DNA of 64,000 nt from Methylorubrum salsuginis (lineage in GTDB: Bacteria; Pseudomonadota; Alphaproteobacteria; Rhizobiales; Beijerinckiaceae), in the NCBI RefSeq assembly GCF_900114375.1, contig NZ_FOSV01000015.1, forward strand, positions 1-64,000. The letters run 5' to 3'. The position numbers and the translations under genes were made by a program. This document shows positions 43,356-52,598 of the stretch, piece by piece; the first letter of the stretch is position 1, and the number at the start of each line of letters is the position of its first letter. Under the pieces are notes generated by a model. The model made no database searches and was not told the origin of the DNA. It was given only the letters and a program-made list of their open reading frames with translations.

Positions 43356-45782
43356 ATGCGTTTCATCCTGCGATTCTTCGCTTTCCTGTTCTCGGCGGGC
43401 GCGGTGATGTTCTGCATCGCCGCCGCCGCGGGCGCGTTCTTCTACTGGAAGTACAGCCAGGACCTGCCGGACCACGCCGCGCTCGCCAATTACGAGCCGC
43501 CGGTGATGACCCGCGTCCACGCTGCGGACGGCTCGCTGCTCGCCGAATACGCCCACGAGCGCCGGCTCTATCTGCCGATCCAGGCGATGCCGAAGATCAT
43601 CGTCGCCGCCTTCCTCTCGGCGGAGGACAAGAACTTCTACAAGCACGGCGGCATCGATCCCGAGGGTATCGTCCGCGCGATCCTGACCAACGCCCAGTCG
43701 GGCAAGAAGCAGGGCGCCTCGACCATCACCCAGCAGGTCGCCAAGAACTTCCTGCTCTCCAGCGAGCAGACCTACGACCGCAAGATCAAGGAAGCCCTGA
43801 TCGCGCTGCGGATCGAATCCACCTACTCGAAGGACAAGATCCTCGAGCTGTACCTGAACGAGATCTTCCTCGGGACTATCGTCCCGGGGCGCAATCTGCA
43901 CGGCGTCGCCGCCGCGGCCCTGGATTACTTCGGCAAGTCGGTCCACGAGCTGACCATCAACGAGGCGGCCTATCTCGCTGCCCTCCCGAAGGGCCCGAAC
44001 AACTACCACCCCTACCGCAAGACGCAGGCGGCTTTGTCGCGCCGCAACGAGATCATCGGCCTGATGGCCCAGAACGGCTACATCACCCAAGAGGAGGCGG
44101 TGGAGGCCAAGAAGCAGTCGCTCGGTGTCAACCCGCGCGTCGCCTTCCCGAACGCCGCCAACGCCAACTACTTCACCGAGGAGGTGCGCCGCGAGATCTC
44201 CGAGCGCTACGGCGAGACCAAGCTCTACGAGGGCGGCCTGTCGGTGCGCGCCACCTTGGACCCGAAGATGCAGTCCTGGGCCCGCAAGGCGCTGGTGGAC
44301 GGCCTTGTGCGCTACGACCAGGGTCGCGGCTGGCGCGGCGCCGAGCGTCAGGTCGATCTCGTCGGCCGCGACTGGGGTCTGGCCGTCTCCGAGATGCCCG
44401 CGCTCGGCGACATCGCCCCCTGGCGGCTCGCCGTGGTGCTGAGCACGTCGGGCGGCGTGGCGCAGATCGGCCTCCAGCCCCGGCGCGAGGCCTCCGGTGC
44501 CGTCTCCAAGGATCGCGAGACCGGATCGATCACGGCGGAAGGCGTGAAGTGGACGGGGCGCCCGGTCGCCTCGGCGCTGAAGCCCGGCGACGTGGTCTAT
44601 GTCGAGCCGATGGATACGGGCCGCGCCCTCTACCGCCTGCGGCAGAAGCCCGAGGTGTCCGGCGCCATCGTGGCGATGGACCCCTATACGGGGCGCGTCC
44701 ACGCCATGGTCGGCGGCTTCTCCTACGACGAATCCGAATTCAACCGCGCGACCCAGGCGATGCGCCAGCCCGGCTCCTCGTTCAAGCCGATCGTCTACTC
44801 GGCGGCGCTCGACAACGGCTACACGCCCTCGTCGGTGGTGCAGGATTCGCCGATCACCATCGAGGCCGGTCCCGGCCAGGAGGCCTGGACCCCCTCGAAC
44901 TACGACGGCAAGTCCGGCGGCCCGCATACGCTCCGCTACGGCATCGAGCATTCGAAGAACCTGATGACGGTGCGGCTGGCCAAGGATATCGGCATGCCGC
45001 TGATCGCCGAATATGCCCGCCGCTTCGGCGTCTACGACGACCTGCTCCCCGTGCTGCCGATGTCGCTGGGCGCGGGCGAGACCACGGTGATGCGCATGGT
45101 CACCGCCTACTCGATGCTGGCCAACGGCGGGCGGCGCATCCGCCCGACGCTGATCGACCGCATCCAGGACCGCACCGGCGAGACGATCTACCGCCACGAC
45201 AACCGCAAGTGCATCGGCTGCGAGGCGGAGAAGTGGTCGGGCCAGGACGAGCCCAAGCTCGTGGACGAGTCCGAGCAGGTGCTCGACCCGCTGACCGCCT
45301 ACCAGATGGTCTCGATCATGGAGGGCGTGGTCCAGCGCGGCACCGCCACCCTGCTCAAGCAGATCGGCAAGCCGCTGGCCGGCAAGACCGGCACGACCAA
45401 CGACGCCAAGGACGCGTGGTTCGTCGGCTTCTCCCCGGATCTGGCGGTCGGCGTCTATCTCGGCTTCGACAAGCCGAAGTCGCTGGGCGACCGGGCGACC
45501 GGCGGCGGGCTCGCCGCCCCGATCGTGCTCGACTTCCTGAAGGTCGCGCTGAAGGACAAGCCGCCGACGCCGTTCCGCGTGCCGCCGGGCATCAAGCTGA
45601 TCCGCGTCAACGCGTCCTCCGGCACCCGCGCCGGCTCGGGCGAGGGCGGCGGCACGATCCTGGAGGCCTTCAAGCCCGGGACCGCCCCGCCCGACGCCTA
45701 CGTCGCGCCGCCCTCGTCCGGCCCGCCCGCCACGGTCCCGCCGGACGCCGGCGCCGCCGCCCAGGCCGGTGGGGTGTACTGA
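43356..45782 (+). CDS. mrcA: Bifunctional penicillin-binding protein 1A
   Basis: Inner-membrane peptidoglycan synthase of 808 residues. After an N-terminal anchor (FLFSAGAVMFCIAAAAGAFF) comes the glycosyltransferase domain with SAEDKNFYKHGGIDPEGI (catalytic Glu) and QGASTITQQVAKNFLLSSE. An OB-like linker follows (about 300-420), then the transpeptidase domain with the acyl-enzyme serine in QPGSSFKPIVY, an SKN-type motif in IEHSKNLMT, and GKTGTTNDAKDAW. Both activities look intact. The C-terminal tail is Pro/Ala-rich. A strong terminator follows 22 bases after the stop. Confidence 0.95.
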   Translation: MRFILRFFAFLFSAGAVMFCIAAAAGAFFYWKYSQDLPDHAALANYEPPVMTRVHAADGSLLAEYAHERRLYLPIQAMPKIIVAAFLSAEDKNFYKHGGIDPEGIVRAILTNAQSGKKQGASTITQQVAKNFLLSSEQTYDRKIKEALIALRIESTYSKDKILELYLNEIFLGTIVPGRNLHGVAAAALDYFGKSVHELTINEAAYLAALPKGPNNYHPYRKTQAALSRRNEIIGLMAQNGYITQEEAVEAKKQSLGVNPRVAFPNAANANYFTEEVRREISERYGETKLYEGGLSVRATLDPKMQSWARKALVDGLVRYDQGRGWRGAERQVDLVGRDWGLAVSEMPALGDIAPWRLAVVLSTSGGVAQIGLQPRREASGAVSKDRETGSITAEGVKWTGRPVASALKPGDVVYVEPMDTGRALYRLRQKPEVSGAIVAMDPYTGRVHAMVGGFSYDESEFNRATQAMRQPGSSFKPIVYSAALDNGYTPSSVVQDSPITIEAGPGQEAWTPSNYDGKSGGPHTLRYGIEHSKNLMTVRLAKDIGMPLIAEYARRFGVYDDLLPVLPMSLGAGETTVMRMVTAYSMLANGGRRIRPTLIDRIQDRTGETIYRHDNRKCIGCEAEKWSGQDEPKLVDESEQVLDPLTAYQMVSIMEGVVQRGTATLLKQIGKPLAGKTGTTNDAKDAWFVGFSPDLAVGVYLGFDKPKSLGDRATGGGLAAPIVLDFLKVALKDKPPTPFRVPPGIKLIRVNASSGTRAGSGEGGGTILEAFKPGTAPPDAYVAPPSSGPPATVPPDAGAAAQAGGVY

Positions 45783-45804
45783 ACCGAGACGCTTTGACGA
45801 CAGG

Positions 45805-45836
45805 AAAGAGCCGCCCCATCCGGGCGGCTCTTTTCG
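45805..45836 (+). terminator. Rho-independent terminator after mrcA
   Basis: A perfect 12-base-pair stem (aaagagccgccc/gggcggctcttt) with the loop catcc runs into TTT, 22 bases past the mrcA stop. Confidence 0.92.
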
Positions 45837-45857
45837 TTTCGGGGACAAGCGCGGGTT

Positions 45858-45883
45858 TCTCCTCCCCCCTTGCGGGGAGGAGA
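45858..45883. repeat. GC-rich palindrome of repeat family B, copy 3
   Basis: Perfect 10-base arms tctcctcccc/ggggaggaga surround a 6-base centre. It lies between mrcA and sfnG, just beyond the mrcA terminator. Confidence 0.65.
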
Positions 45884-46122
45884 GGCGCCACATCCTTTAC
45901 CGCCGGCGCGGCGGCATATCGTATTCAGAGAAAGGATCGTCGTCTCATCGTCGTTTTTCGAAGAACGGACTTTCCCATCGACGCCGAAAAACGCCCGATC
46001 ATTCCTTTGACGAAGCGCAAGCGCACGGCGATGATTTCACAACGCGCGGCGAGACTGGACGAAACACCCCGATCCCGCCTCCCGCGACTTCACACCATCA
46101 TCGAACCCGAGCGACGACGCCC

Positions 46123-47223
46123 ATGTCCATCCGTGCCTCTTCCGAGCCGATCCGCTTCGCCTACTGGGTGCCGAACGTCTCGGGCGGCCTCGTCATCAGC
46201 AAGATTCCCCAGCGCACCAGCTGGGACGCCGCCTACAATCGCAAGCTCGCCCAGATCGCGGAGGACGCCGGCTTCGACTACGCGCTGACGCAGATCCGCT
46301 TCACCGCCGGCTACGGCGCCGAGTACCAGCACGAATCGGTGGCCTTCAGCCACGCGCTGGCCGCCGCCACCACCCGGCTCACCGTCATCGCCGCGATCCT
46401 GCCCGGCCCCTGGAACCCGACGCTCGCGGCCAAGCAGATCGCCACGATCTCCGAGCTGACCGAGGGACGCATCGCCATCAACCTCGTCTCCGGCTGGTTC
46501 TCCGGCGAGTTCCGCGCCATCGGCGAGCCCTGGCTCGACCACGACGAGCGCTACCGCCGCTCGGAAGAGTTCCTGCGCTCCTTGCGCGGGATCTGGACCC
46601 AGGACAACTTCACCTTCCGCGGCGACTTCTACCGCTACAGCGACTACACCCTGAAGCCGAAGCCGGGGAAGCTGCCGGAGATCTTTCAGGGCGGCTCGTC
46701 GCGGGCGGCGCGCGACATGGCGGCCCGCGTCTCCGACTGGTACTTCACGAACGGCAACACGCCCGAGGGCATCCGCGCCCAGGTCGAGGATCTGCAGGCC
46801 AAGGCCCGCGCGAACGGCCATTCGGTCAAGGTCGGCGTCAACGCCTTCGTCATCGCCCGCGAGACGGAGGAGGAGGCCCGCGCCGTCCTGCAGGAGATCA
46901 TCGACCATGCCGACCCGGACGCCGTGAAGGCCTTCGGCCACGAGGTGAAGAACGCCGGCAAGGCCTCCCCCGAGGGTGAGGGCAACTGGGCCAAATCCAC
47001 CTTCGAGGACCTCGTCCAGTACAATGACGGCTTCAAGACCAACCTGATCGGCACGCCGGACCAGATCGCCGAGCGCATCGTCGTGCTCAAGGAGGCCGGC
47101 GTCGATCTCGCGCTGCTCGCCTTCCTGCACTTCCAGGAGGAGGTGAAGTATTTCGGCGAGGAGGTGATCCCGCGGGTGCGGGCCCTGGAGGCGGCGCGGG
47201 AAAAGCGCGCCGAGGCGGCCTGA
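46123..47223 (+). CDS. sfnG: Dimethylsulfone monooxygenase (SfnG-type)
   Basis: FMNH2-dependent luciferase-like monooxygenase of 366 residues, expected to turn dimethylsulfone into methanesulfinate plus formaldehyde so that sulfur can be scavenged. Family-specific segments are FAYWVPNVSGGLVISKIPQR at the N terminus, YALTQIRFTAGYGA, INLVSGWFSGEFRAIGEPW, and PEIFQGGSSRAARDMAA. The ATG at 46123 is chosen because the conserved part starts a few residues later. It is followed by an SfnB-like gene on the same strand, which supports the sulfur role. A reduced-flavin supplier is not visible in the window. Formaldehyde release would suit a methylotroph. Confidence 0.9.
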   Translation: MSIRASSEPIRFAYWVPNVSGGLVISKIPQRTSWDAAYNRKLAQIAEDAGFDYALTQIRFTAGYGAEYQHESVAFSHALAAATTRLTVIAAILPGPWNPTLAAKQIATISELTEGRIAINLVSGWFSGEFRAIGEPWLDHDERYRRSEEFLRSLRGIWTQDNFTFRGDFYRYSDYTLKPKPGKLPEIFQGGSSRAARDMAARVSDWYFTNGNTPEGIRAQVEDLQAKARANGHSVKVGVNAFVIARETEEEARAVLQEIIDHADPDAVKAFGHEVKNAGKASPEGEGNWAKSTFEDLVQYNDGFKTNLIGTPDQIAERIVVLKEAGVDLALLAFLHFQEEVKYFGEEVIPRVRALEAAREKRAEAA

Positions 47224-47230
47224 CGCCAAA

Positions 47231-47255
47231 ACCCTCCCCCTCTGCGGGGGAGGGT
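47231..47255. repeat. GC-rich palindrome of repeat family B, copy 4
   Basis: Perfect 10-base arms accctccccc/gggggagggt with a 5-base centre lie 8 bases past the sfnG stop and 39 bases before sfnB. Within an sfnG-sfnB transcript it would form a stable hairpin that could lower sfnB expression or protect the upstream mRNA end. Confidence 0.65.
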
Positions 47256-47294
47256 CGAGTCGCGCGCATTCTTCTCTCACCTGCGGAGACTTTG

Positions 47295-48554
47295 ATGACC
47301 ATCGCCGTCAGCCCCACCACCGCCGAAGCCGGCAGCCGGCCGCAGGGCGTGCCCGGTCCCGCGCGGCCGAGCACGCCGGCCCACATCATCCGCGACGATG
47401 CCGAGGCGATCCGCGTCGCCCACGATCTCGCCAAGCGATTTCGTGAAGGCGCCTCCGAGCGCGACCGCAGCAACGCGCGCCCGCTCGCCGAACTCGACGC
47501 GTTCTCGCAGAGCGGCCTGTGGTCGATCAACGTGCCCAGGGCCCATGGCGGGCCGGAGGTGTCCTACCGGACGCTGGCGCAGGTGATCGCGATCCTCGCC
47601 GCGGCCGATCCGTCCATCGCCCAGATCGCCCAGAACCATCTCGGCATCGTCGCGGCGATCCGCACGGTGTCCGATGAGGCGCAGCAGGCCGAGCTGTTCG
47701 CCGAGATTCTGGCCGGCACCCGCTTCGGCAACGCCTTCTCCGAGAAGGGCACCAAGCGCGCCGCCGAGTTCGAGACCCGCTTCACCGATCACGGCGACCA
47801 CGTGATCGTGCGGGGCAGGAAGTTCTATTCGTCCGGTGCGCTGCTCGCGCATCTCGTGCCGATCGTCGCCCTCGATGAGGAGGGCCGCGCATGGTACGCC
47901 ATCGCGGATCGCGACGCGCCGGGGCTGACCGTGATCGACGACTGGTCGAGCTTCGGCCAGCGCGGCACCGCGAGCGGCACCGTCATCATCGACGACGTGC
48001 GCGTCGAGAAGCATCGCCTCGTGCCGGCCTGGCGCGGCTACGCGCATCCGAGCGCCGACGGCGCCATCTTCCAGATCATCCAGGCAGCGGTCGATGCCGG
48101 GATCGGCCGCGAGGCGCTGGACGACACGATCGCCTTCGTGCGCGAGAAGGCCCGCCCCTGGATCGACAGCGGCCAGGAGCGCGCCTCCGACGATCCCTAC
48201 ACCATCCGCGCCATCGGCGACCTGACGATCCGGCAGCACGCGGCCGAAGCGCTCCTCGACCGCGCCGGCCTCGCCATCGACGCGGCGGTGGCCAACCCCA
48301 CGACCGAGAGCGTCGCGGCGGCGCAGATCGCCACCGCCGAGGCCAAGGTGCTCACCACCGAGGTGGCGCTCGTCGCCGCGAACACCCTGTTCGAACTCTC
48401 CGGCACCCGCTCGACGCTCGCCGAGCACAATCTCGACCGCCATTGGCGCAACGCCCGCACCCACACGCTGCACGATCCCGTGCGCTGGAAGGTCGCCATC
48501 GTCGGCAACCACGCGCTCAACGGCGTGAACCCGCCGTTCCACGCCTGGAGCTGA
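47295..48554 (+). CDS. sfnB: SfnB-family sulfur acquisition oxidoreductase
   Basis: An acyl-CoA-dehydrogenase-fold flavoprotein of 419 residues of the SfnB/DszC-like group. Recognisable parts are the N-terminal helical domain (RVAHDLAKRFREGASERD), NVPRAHGGPEVSYRTLAQ, the flavin-binding central strands with GNAFSEKGTKRA and VRGRKFYSSGA, and the C-terminal helices ending with the family-typical ARTHTLHDPVRWK and GNHALNGVNPP. SfnB is genetically linked to dimethylsulfone use, though its precise reaction is not settled; related DszC enzymes are flavin monooxygenases. ATG 47295 is preferred over the TTG one codon earlier. A strong hairpin follows the gene. Confidence 0.88.
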   Translation: MTIAVSPTTAEAGSRPQGVPGPARPSTPAHIIRDDAEAIRVAHDLAKRFREGASERDRSNARPLAELDAFSQSGLWSINVPRAHGGPEVSYRTLAQVIAILAAADPSIAQIAQNHLGIVAAIRTVSDEAQQAELFAEILAGTRFGNAFSEKGTKRAAEFETRFTDHGDHVIVRGRKFYSSGALLAHLVPIVALDEEGRAWYAIADRDAPGLTVIDDWSSFGQRGTASGTVIIDDVRVEKHRLVPAWRGYAHPSADGAIFQIIQAAVDAGIGREALDDTIAFVREKARPWIDSGQERASDDPYTIRAIGDLTIRQHAAEALLDRAGLAIDAAVANPTTESVAAAQIATAEAKVLTTEVALVAANTLFELSGTRSTLAEHNLDRHWRNARTHTLHDPVRWKVAIVGNHALNGVNPPFHAWS

Positions 48555-48611
48555 CCCTCCCGAGCGGACCGTTCTTCTCGAAACTCCGAACGGCTGCGCC
48601 ATAGGGGCGCG

Positions 48612-48641
48612 GCGAGCCGCCGGATCAACCCGGCGGCTCGC
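48612..48641. terminator. Strong hairpin after sfnB
   Basis: A perfect 12-base-pair stem (gcgagccgccgg/ccggcggctcgc) with a 6-base loop lies 57 bases past the sfnB stop. There is no T-run, so it may act as a factor-assisted terminator or 3' end stabiliser. Confidence 0.6.
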
Positions 48642-48715
48642 GGCGTTCCGCCTGCAGATTTCGATCCATTCCAGACTGGGCGCTTGCGGCCCGTCGGGTG
48701 AGCGGGACGGCAGGC

Positions 48716-49366
48716 ATGACAGCACGCTCGACGCGGGACACGCGCTTCGATCCGACGCGGCGCGGCATCATGGAGGGCTGCGCCGCGCTCGCCACCCTCG
48801 GCGCGACGTTGCGGGGAAAAGCGGTCGCCGCGCCCGCGGCGGGCGATCCGCAGCCGCAGACCATGCCGGTCTCGCTCACGGTCAACGGCCAGCGGCACGA
48901 CCTGACGCTCGACACCCGCACGACGCTCCTCGACGCGCTGCGCGAGCATCTCGACCTCACCGGCTCGAAGAAGGGCTGCGACCACGGCCAATGCGGTGCC
49001 TGCACGGTGCTGGTGAACGGGCGGCGGATCAATGCCTGCCTCTCGCTTGCCGCCATGCACGAGGGCGACGCCGTCACCACCATCGAGGGGCTGGCCCAGG
49101 GCGAGACCCTGCACCCGCTGCAAGCCGCCTTCCTGCACCATGACGGCTTCCAGTGCGGCTACTGCACGCCGGGTCAGATCTGCTCCGCCGCCGGGATGCT
49201 GTCGGAGATCGAGGCCGGATGGCCGAGCCACGTCACCGACGACCTGACGCGGAAGGCGTCCCTCTCGGACGACGAGATCCGCGAGCGGATGAGCGGCAAC
49301 ATCTGCCGCTGCTCGGCCTATCCCAACATCGTCGCGGCGATCCGCGACGCCTCCACCAAGATCTGA
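48716..49366 (+). CDS. paoA: Aldehyde oxidoreductase PaoA-type iron-sulfur subunit
   Basis: Small [2Fe-2S] subunit (216 residues) of a periplasmic molybdenum aldehyde oxidoreductase like E. coli PaoABC (YagTSR). A twin-arginine signal is visible as FDPTRRGIMEGCAALATLG, indicating folded export. The plant-type cluster ligands are in GCDHGQCGACTVLVNGRR plus a distal cysteine (RINACLSL). The second cluster is bound by FQCGYCTPGQIC and SGNICRCSAYPN. ATG 48716 is chosen; a GTG six codons earlier is possible. It heads the paoA-paoB-paoC operon. Confidence 0.92.
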   Translation: MTARSTRDTRFDPTRRGIMEGCAALATLGATLRGKAVAAPAAGDPQPQTMPVSLTVNGQRHDLTLDTRTTLLDALREHLDLTGSKKGCDHGQCGACTVLVNGRRINACLSLAAMHEGDAVTTIEGLAQGETLHPLQAAFLHHDGFQCGYCTPGQICSAAGMLSEIEAGWPSHVTDDLTRKASLSDDEIRERMSGNICRCSAYPNIVAAIRDASTKI

Positions 49367-49378
49367 GGGGCGGCGCCC

Positions 49379-50353
49379 ATGAAAGCCTTCGCCTACGAGC
49401 GCCCCGCCACGGTCCAGGACGCCGCCCGGCTCGCGAGCGAGCGCCCCAATGCCCGCTTCATCGCGGGGGGCACCAACCTGCTCGATCTGATGAAGCTGCA
49501 GATCGAGACGCCCGCCACCCTCATCGACGTGAACCGCCTGCCGCTCGCCGAGGTCGCCGACACGCCGGACGGCGGCCTGCGGATCGGCGCGCTGGTGCGC
49601 AATTCCGACCTCGCGGCGCATCCGCGGGTGCGCAAGGATTATGCGGTGCTCGGCAAGGCCCTGCTCGCGGGCGCCTCGGGGCAGCTCCGCAACAAGGCCA
49701 CCACCGCCGGCAATCTGTTGCAGCGCACCCGCTGCTACTACTTCTACGATACGACCCAACCCTGCAACAAACGCGAGCCGGGCTCGGGCTGCGCGGCCAT
49801 CGGCGGGTTCAACCGCATCATGGCGGTGCTCGGGACGAGCGAGGCCTGCATCGCCACCAACCCCTCCGACATGAACGTGGCGATGCGGGCGCTCGACGCG
49901 ACCGTCGAGACGACCGACGCGCAGGGCGCTTCGCGGACCATCCCGATGGCCGCGTTCCACCGCCTGCCCGGCGACACGCCGCAGATCGAGACGACGCTCA
50001 AGCCCGGCGAACTCATCACCGCGGTGACGCTGCCCAAGCCCGTGGAGGGCGTCCACCTCTACCGCAAGGTCCGGGACCGCGCCTCCTACGCCTTCGCGAC
50101 GATCTCGGTCGCGGCGATCATCGCCAAGGGGGAAGGCGACAAGCCGCGACTGGCCAAGCTCGCCTTCGGCGGCCTCGCCCACAAGCCCTGGCGGGTCGAG
50201 GCGGCGGAGGCGGCTTTGGTCGAGACCGGCTCGGTGGAGGCCGCGTCGGAGCGTGTGCTGGAAGGCGCCCGCGGCCACGGCTCCAACGACTTCAAGATCC
50301 CGCTCACCCGCCGGACGCTGCGCGCGACCGTCGCCGAAGCCCTTCGCGCCTGA
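49379..50353 (+). CDS. paoB: Aldehyde oxidoreductase PaoB-type FAD subunit
   Basis: FAD-binding subunit of 324 residues. The FAD phosphate-binding loop reads FIAGGTNLLDLMK, and a second binding segment is GNLLQRTRCYYFYD. Cysteines in RTRCYYFYDTTQPCNKR and GSGCAAIGG fit the extra [4Fe-4S] cluster known in PaoB but absent from most xanthine oxidase family FAD subunits. It starts 12 bases after paoA and stops 10 bases before paoC. The protein carries electrons from the iron-sulfur subunit and would travel with PaoA through the Tat system, as it has no signal itself. Confidence 0.92.
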   Translation: MKAFAYERPATVQDAARLASERPNARFIAGGTNLLDLMKLQIETPATLIDVNRLPLAEVADTPDGGLRIGALVRNSDLAAHPRVRKDYAVLGKALLAGASGQLRNKATTAGNLLQRTRCYYFYDTTQPCNKREPGSGCAAIGGFNRIMAVLGTSEACIATNPSDMNVAMRALDATVETTDAQGASRTIPMAAFHRLPGDTPQIETTLKPGELITAVTLPKPVEGVHLYRKVRDRASYAFATISVAAIIAKGEGDKPRLAKLAFGGLAHKPWRVEAAEAALVETGSVEAASERVLEGARGHGSNDFKIPLTRRTLRATVAEALRA

Positions 50354-50363
50354 GGCCCCGATC

Positions 50364-52589
50364 ATGGATATGAACCAGCCGATCGGCATCACGCCGTTGG
50401 ACCGGGAGGGCGGTCTCGTCGGGCGACCGATCGACCGCATCGACGGCCGCCTCAAGGTGACCGGCCGCGCGCCCTACGCCTACGAAATCCGCGACCTGAA
50501 GAGCCCGGCCTACGGCTTCGTCGTGGAATCCGCCATCGCCAAGGGCACGATCCGACGGCTCGACATCGACGCGGCCAAGCGGGCGCCGGGCGTGCTCCTC
50601 GTGATGACCCACGAGAACGTGCCGGAGCAGGGCGAGAAGAAGGAGCAGGTCTGGCCGCAATTGCAGGGCACCGAGATCCGCTTCCGCGGCCAGCCCATCG
50701 CCTTCGTGGTGGCCGAGACCTTCGAGCAGGCCCGCGCGGCGGCCGCCCTGGTGAAGGCGGATTATGCCAGCGAGAAACCCCAGGCCTCGCTGCGGGAGGC
50801 CAAGCCCCATGCGGTCGAGCCGAAGGCGATGCAGACGCCGCCGGATTCGACGCTGGGCGATTTCGACGGGGCGTTTGCCGCCGCACCGGTGAAGCTCGAC
50901 GTGGAATACACGACCCCCGTGCAGATCCACGCCCAGATGGAGCCGCACGCCACCCTCGCCTCGTGGGAGACGGGGCCGGACGGTGAGCGGGTGACGCTCT
51001 ACACCGCCAACCAGATGCTCAACCGGGGCCAGGCCTCCCTGGCCCAGGTGCTGAAGCTCAAGCCTGAGAACGTGCGGCTGATCTCGCATTACATCGGCGG
51101 CGGCTTCGGCTCGAAACTGCAGCCGCAGCCGGAGGCGACGCTCGCGGCTCTGGCTTCCAAGAGCCTGAAACGGCCGGTGAAGGTGGCGCTGACCCGCCAG
51201 CAGGAATTCCACGTCGCGACGCATCGCTCGGACACGATCCAGCGCATTCGCCTGGGCGCCGACCCGAACGGGCGGCTGACGGCCATCGCCCACGAATCGT
51301 GGTCGGCGGCCACACCCGGCGACGGCTTCTACGAGACCTCGGCCAACGTGACCCGCGCGCTCTACGCCGCCGAGAACCGCGTGACGCGGCATCGGCTGGC
51401 CAACCTCAACGTCCCCTTCGCCTCGGCGATGCGGGCGCCCGGCGAGGCGGTCGGCCAGCTCGCCTTCGAATGCGCCATGGACGAGCTGGCCGAGCAGCTG
51501 AAGCTCGACCCCATCGAGCTGCGCATCCGCAACGAGCCGGAGCAGGATCCGGAGAAGAAGGTTCCGTTCTCGACCCGCCAGTTGGTGGCCTGCATGCGCG
51601 AGGGCGCCCAACGCTTCGGCTGGGACAAGCGCGGCGCGGTCGGCGCGAGCCGGGACGGCCGGTGGCTCGTCGGCATGGGCATGGCGGCGGCGGCACGCCT
51701 CAACCCGCTGATGCCCTCGCAGGCCTCCGTGCGGCTCAACCCAGACGGCACGCTGACGGTGCGGATGGCGATGACCGACATCGGCACCGGCACCTACACC
51801 ATCCTGGCCCAGATCGCGGGCGAGATGATGGGCCTGCCGGTGGAGCGTATCCACGTCGAGATCGGCGACACCGCCTATCCGAAGGCCGCCGGATCCGGCG
51901 GCTCGTTCGGCGCCGGCTCGGCGGGCTCGGCGCTCTACGTCGCCTGCGACAACCTCCGTCAGGCGCTGCTGACGCAAAGCGGCCTGAACCCGGAGGGTGC
52001 GACGTTTGCCGAAGGGCGCGTCACGTCCGGCAACCGCTCCGAGGCTTTGGCCGACTTGGCCGGCGCGCAGGGGGTCGAGGCCAAGGGCGAGATCAAGCCC
52101 GGCGCGATGAAGGAGAAGTTCTCGCAGCATTCCTTCGGCGCCCATTTCGCCGAAGTCGGGGTCGATGCCGATACCGGCGAGATCCGGCTGCGGCGGATGC
52201 TCGGAGTGTTCACCGGCGGGCGCATCCTCAACCAGAAGACCGCCCGCTCGCAGGCTCTCGGCGGCATGATCTTCGGCATCGGCGCGGCCCTGATGGAGGC
52301 GGCCGAGATCGACACCCGCAGCGGTCATTTCGTGAACCACGATCTCGCCGAGTACCACGTGCCGGCCCATGCCGACGTGCCGGCCATCGACGCCGTGTTC
52401 CTGCCCGAGCTCGACGACAAGGCGAACCCCTTGAAGAGCAAGGGGCTCGGCGAGGTCAGCATCTGCGGCGCGGGCGCGGCGCTCGCGAACGCGGTCTACA
52501 ACGCCACCGGCGTGCGCATCCGCGACTACCCGCTGACCCTCGACAAGGTCCTCGACGGCTGGGAGGGCCGAGCCCAACGGCGCACCTGA
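50364..52589 (+). CDS. paoC: Aldehyde oxidoreductase PaoC-type molybdenum subunit
   Basis: Large catalytic subunit (741 residues) holding the molybdenum cofactor. It is of the xanthine oxidase family, in the YagR/PaoC branch, which oxidises aromatic and other aldehydes to acids. Segments lining the cofactor are seen as YIGGGFGSK, the FASAMRAPGEAVGQLAFE stretch, and AGSGGSFGAGSAGSALYVAC. The catalytic glutamate is in KGLGEVSICGAGAALANA near the end. It lacks a signal peptide of its own, as expected. No paoD/xdhC-type cofactor insertase is found next to it. ModABC, encoded 45 kb away in this window, would supply molybdate. Confidence 0.92.
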   Translation: MDMNQPIGITPLDREGGLVGRPIDRIDGRLKVTGRAPYAYEIRDLKSPAYGFVVESAIAKGTIRRLDIDAAKRAPGVLLVMTHENVPEQGEKKEQVWPQLQGTEIRFRGQPIAFVVAETFEQARAAAALVKADYASEKPQASLREAKPHAVEPKAMQTPPDSTLGDFDGAFAAAPVKLDVEYTTPVQIHAQMEPHATLASWETGPDGERVTLYTANQMLNRGQASLAQVLKLKPENVRLISHYIGGGFGSKLQPQPEATLAALASKSLKRPVKVALTRQQEFHVATHRSDTIQRIRLGADPNGRLTAIAHESWSAATPGDGFYETSANVTRALYAAENRVTRHRLANLNVPFASAMRAPGEAVGQLAFECAMDELAEQLKLDPIELRIRNEPEQDPEKKVPFSTRQLVACMREGAQRFGWDKRGAVGASRDGRWLVGMGMAAAARLNPLMPSQASVRLNPDGTLTVRMAMTDIGTGTYTILAQIAGEMMGLPVERIHVEIGDTAYPKAAGSGGSFGAGSAGSALYVACDNLRQALLTQSGLNPEGATFAEGRVTSGNRSEALADLAGAQGVEAKGEIKPGAMKEKFSQHSFGAHFAEVGVDADTGEIRLRRMLGVFTGGRILNQKTARSQALGGMIFGIGAALMEAAEIDTRSGHFVNHDLAEYHVPAHADVPAIDAVFLPELDDKANPLKSKGLGEVSICGAGAALANAVYNATGVRIRDYPLTLDKVLDGWEGRAQRRT

Positions 52590-52598
52590 TCGGGGTTT

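Larger units (their letters stand above)
45783..46122. other. 340-base gap between mrcA and sfnG
   Basis: It holds the mrcA terminator (45805-45836), a repeat family B palindrome (45858-45883), and an AT-richer segment (about 45915-45965, catatcgtattcagag) that is the likely sfnG promoter. The frame upstream of the sfnG ATG is open but has no protein-like composition. Confidence 0.6.
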
